Source: an uncultured Ferrimonas sp. (GTDB lineage: Bacteria > Pseudomonadota > Gammaproteobacteria > Enterobacterales > Shewanellaceae). From it: 64,000 nt of DNA. Position numbers and translations under genes: made by a program. Shown piece after piece: positions 63,499 through 64,000 of this stretch. The stretch spans positions 1-64,000 of the forward strand of contig NZ_CANLCI010000021.1 of the NCBI RefSeq assembly GCF_947489035.1, given 5' to 3'. The number at the start of each line of letters is the position of its first letter. Position 1 is the stretch's first letter. A model generated the notes under the pieces. That model worked only from the letters and a program-made list of their open reading frames with translations, was not told where the DNA came from and ran no database searches.

Positions 63499-63633
63499 TT
63501 ATGCGTGCGGCTCGCCGGATTTACGCCAAAACATCCAACCAAGGTAACCCACGATCACGCACGTAATGAGGATCACTAACATCGACATCCAACCGATTGG
63601 GCTCGACATGATCATTTCAAACCAAGTAGGCAT
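63499..63633 (-). CDS. DUF3149-type single-pass membrane microprotein
   Basis: A 44-residue protein: a short N-terminal MPTWFEMIMSSPIGWMS, one transmembrane helix (MLVILITCVIVGYLGWMFW) and a tail RKSGEPHA. Size and the SPIGWMSM-helix-WMFWRK pattern match the DUF3149 family. The start at 63633 has GGAG 8 nt ahead; an upstream in-frame reading from 63684 would add a poorly supported basic stretch. Function unknown. Confidence 0.75.
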   Translation of the reverse strand: MPTWFEMIMSSPIGWMSMLVILITCVIVGYLGWMFWRKSGEPHA

Positions 63634-63804
63634 AAGGGGAACTCCATTGCACGCTAATGATGGTTCTACCCTACGCCGCGCCATCGCCGTTGCCTTTGAC
63701 GTGGATCAACAAACGCCAGCGGATAGATTGGTCATTAACCGCCAAGTGACCGCTTTGTGATCAACATCAATTTTGCTTGATGCAAGTGACAATTAATTTC
63801 AATA

Positions 63805-63838
63805 AAAAAGCCCGCCAGTGACCACTGGCGGGCTTTTT
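63805..63838. terminator. Terminator of efpL (bidirectional form)
   Basis: The perfect stem AAAAAGCCCGCCAGT / ACTGGCGGGCTTTTT with GACC loop lies 14 bp beyond the efpL stop. It has A/T flanks on both sides, so it can act for minus-strand efpL and in the other direction. Confidence 0.9.
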
Positions 63839-63852
63839 AGCGCAGGCTGAGC

Positions 63853-64000
63853 TTACTTGGAGTCGGCGCGGCCTTGGAATTTCACTTCGCTGGTGCTGAC
63901 CTTAATCTTCTCGCCAGAAGCGATGTATTCCGGCACCTGCACGGTCAAGCCGGTGCTCATGATCGCAGGTTTGGTGCGGGCACTGGCGCTGGCGCCTTTA
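63853..64000 (-). CDS. efpL: Elongation factor P-like protein EfpL (YeiP), C-terminal part
   Basis: Only the last 48 codons are inside the window. They read [14 protein letters not shown], then [20 protein letters not shown] and FQGRADSK, closely matching the C-terminal OB domain of E. coli YeiP ([28 protein letters not shown]). EfpL relieves ribosome stalling at proline-rich and related motifs. The 5' part lies beyond the right edge. Confidence 0.92.
   Translation of the reverse strand, partial: KGASASARTKPAIMSTGLTVQVPEYIASGEKIKVSTSEVKFQGRADSK

Overview
The window looks like chromosomal DNA of a gammaproteobacterium, probably a marine or aquatic Alteromonadales/Ferrimonadaceae-like lineage. 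The genus cannot be fixed from sequence alone. The main evidence is two gene blocks in the order and orientation known from Enterobacteria and Vibrio: ubiF< >miaB-ybeZ-ybeY-ybeX(corC)-lnt, and purL< >mltF - tadA<. A C-terminal fragment of efpL (yeiP) lies at the right edge. Coding density is high. I see no insertion sequences, phage genes or CRISPR arrays.

Layout. 1-0.8 kb: tRNA-Gln, tRNA-Met and tRNA-Gln, then three tandem decayed tRNA-Gln copies, each followed by its own terminator. 0.9-1.5 kb: a fumarylacetoacetate-hydrolase-family enzyme. 1.6-8.1 kb: a nitric-oxide detoxification locus. norR is divergent from norV-norW-(small Cys-rich ORF)-(YeaR/DUF1971)-(6-phosphogluconate dehydrogenase-like). 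The intergenic region holds three NorR half-site pairs, an IHF match and a sigma-54 promoter. 8.2-11.3 kb: a PhnD/C/E-type ABC importer of the putative selenate class, with a fused double permease. 11.5-13.4 kb: a two-component system. 13.8-17.8 kb: tpm, a FUSC/YccS-like membrane protein and ubiF. 18.0-23.5 kb: miaB-ybeZ-ybeY-corC-lnt.

23.7-42.2 kb is one gene of about 6190 codons. It encodes a T1SS-143-repeat surface adhesin with an N-terminal retention module, about 11 tandem repeats of roughly 272 residues and divergent Ig/cadherin-like modules after them. Its secretion apparatus is not in the window. 42.5-45.1 kb: two uncharacterised proteins, one joining a HEPN/DUF4145-like domain to a membrane anchor and a duplicated CSVSC-containing domain. 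45.3-51.7 kb: purL, mltF (with a disrupted or non-canonical start), one clear small ORF with a strong Shine-Dalgarno and one doubtful one, and tadA. 51.9-57.0 kb: a diguanylate cyclase and an RND efflux pump with its adaptor.

57.2-59.1 kb: a three-gene, translationally coupled bufferin operon (BufA1 precursor, MNIO/DUF692 modifying enzyme, BufC partner), a RiPP-type metal-buffering system. 59.1-63.4 kb: a small conserved protein, a 700-bp non-coding stretch with a FadR/PdhR-like palindrome, and a DUF1302/DUF1329 outer-membrane pair. 63.5-64 kb: a DUF3149 membrane microprotein and the 3' end of efpL.

The most interesting points are: the extended NorR regulon, with a 6PGDH whose cofactor loop looks NAD-type and could feed NADH to NorW; the bufferin operon; the giant adhesin with higher-order repeats and an atypical di-alanine site; the novel HEPN-membrane-duplicated-domain protein; and the decayed tRNA-Gln array at the tRNA/ubiF locus.
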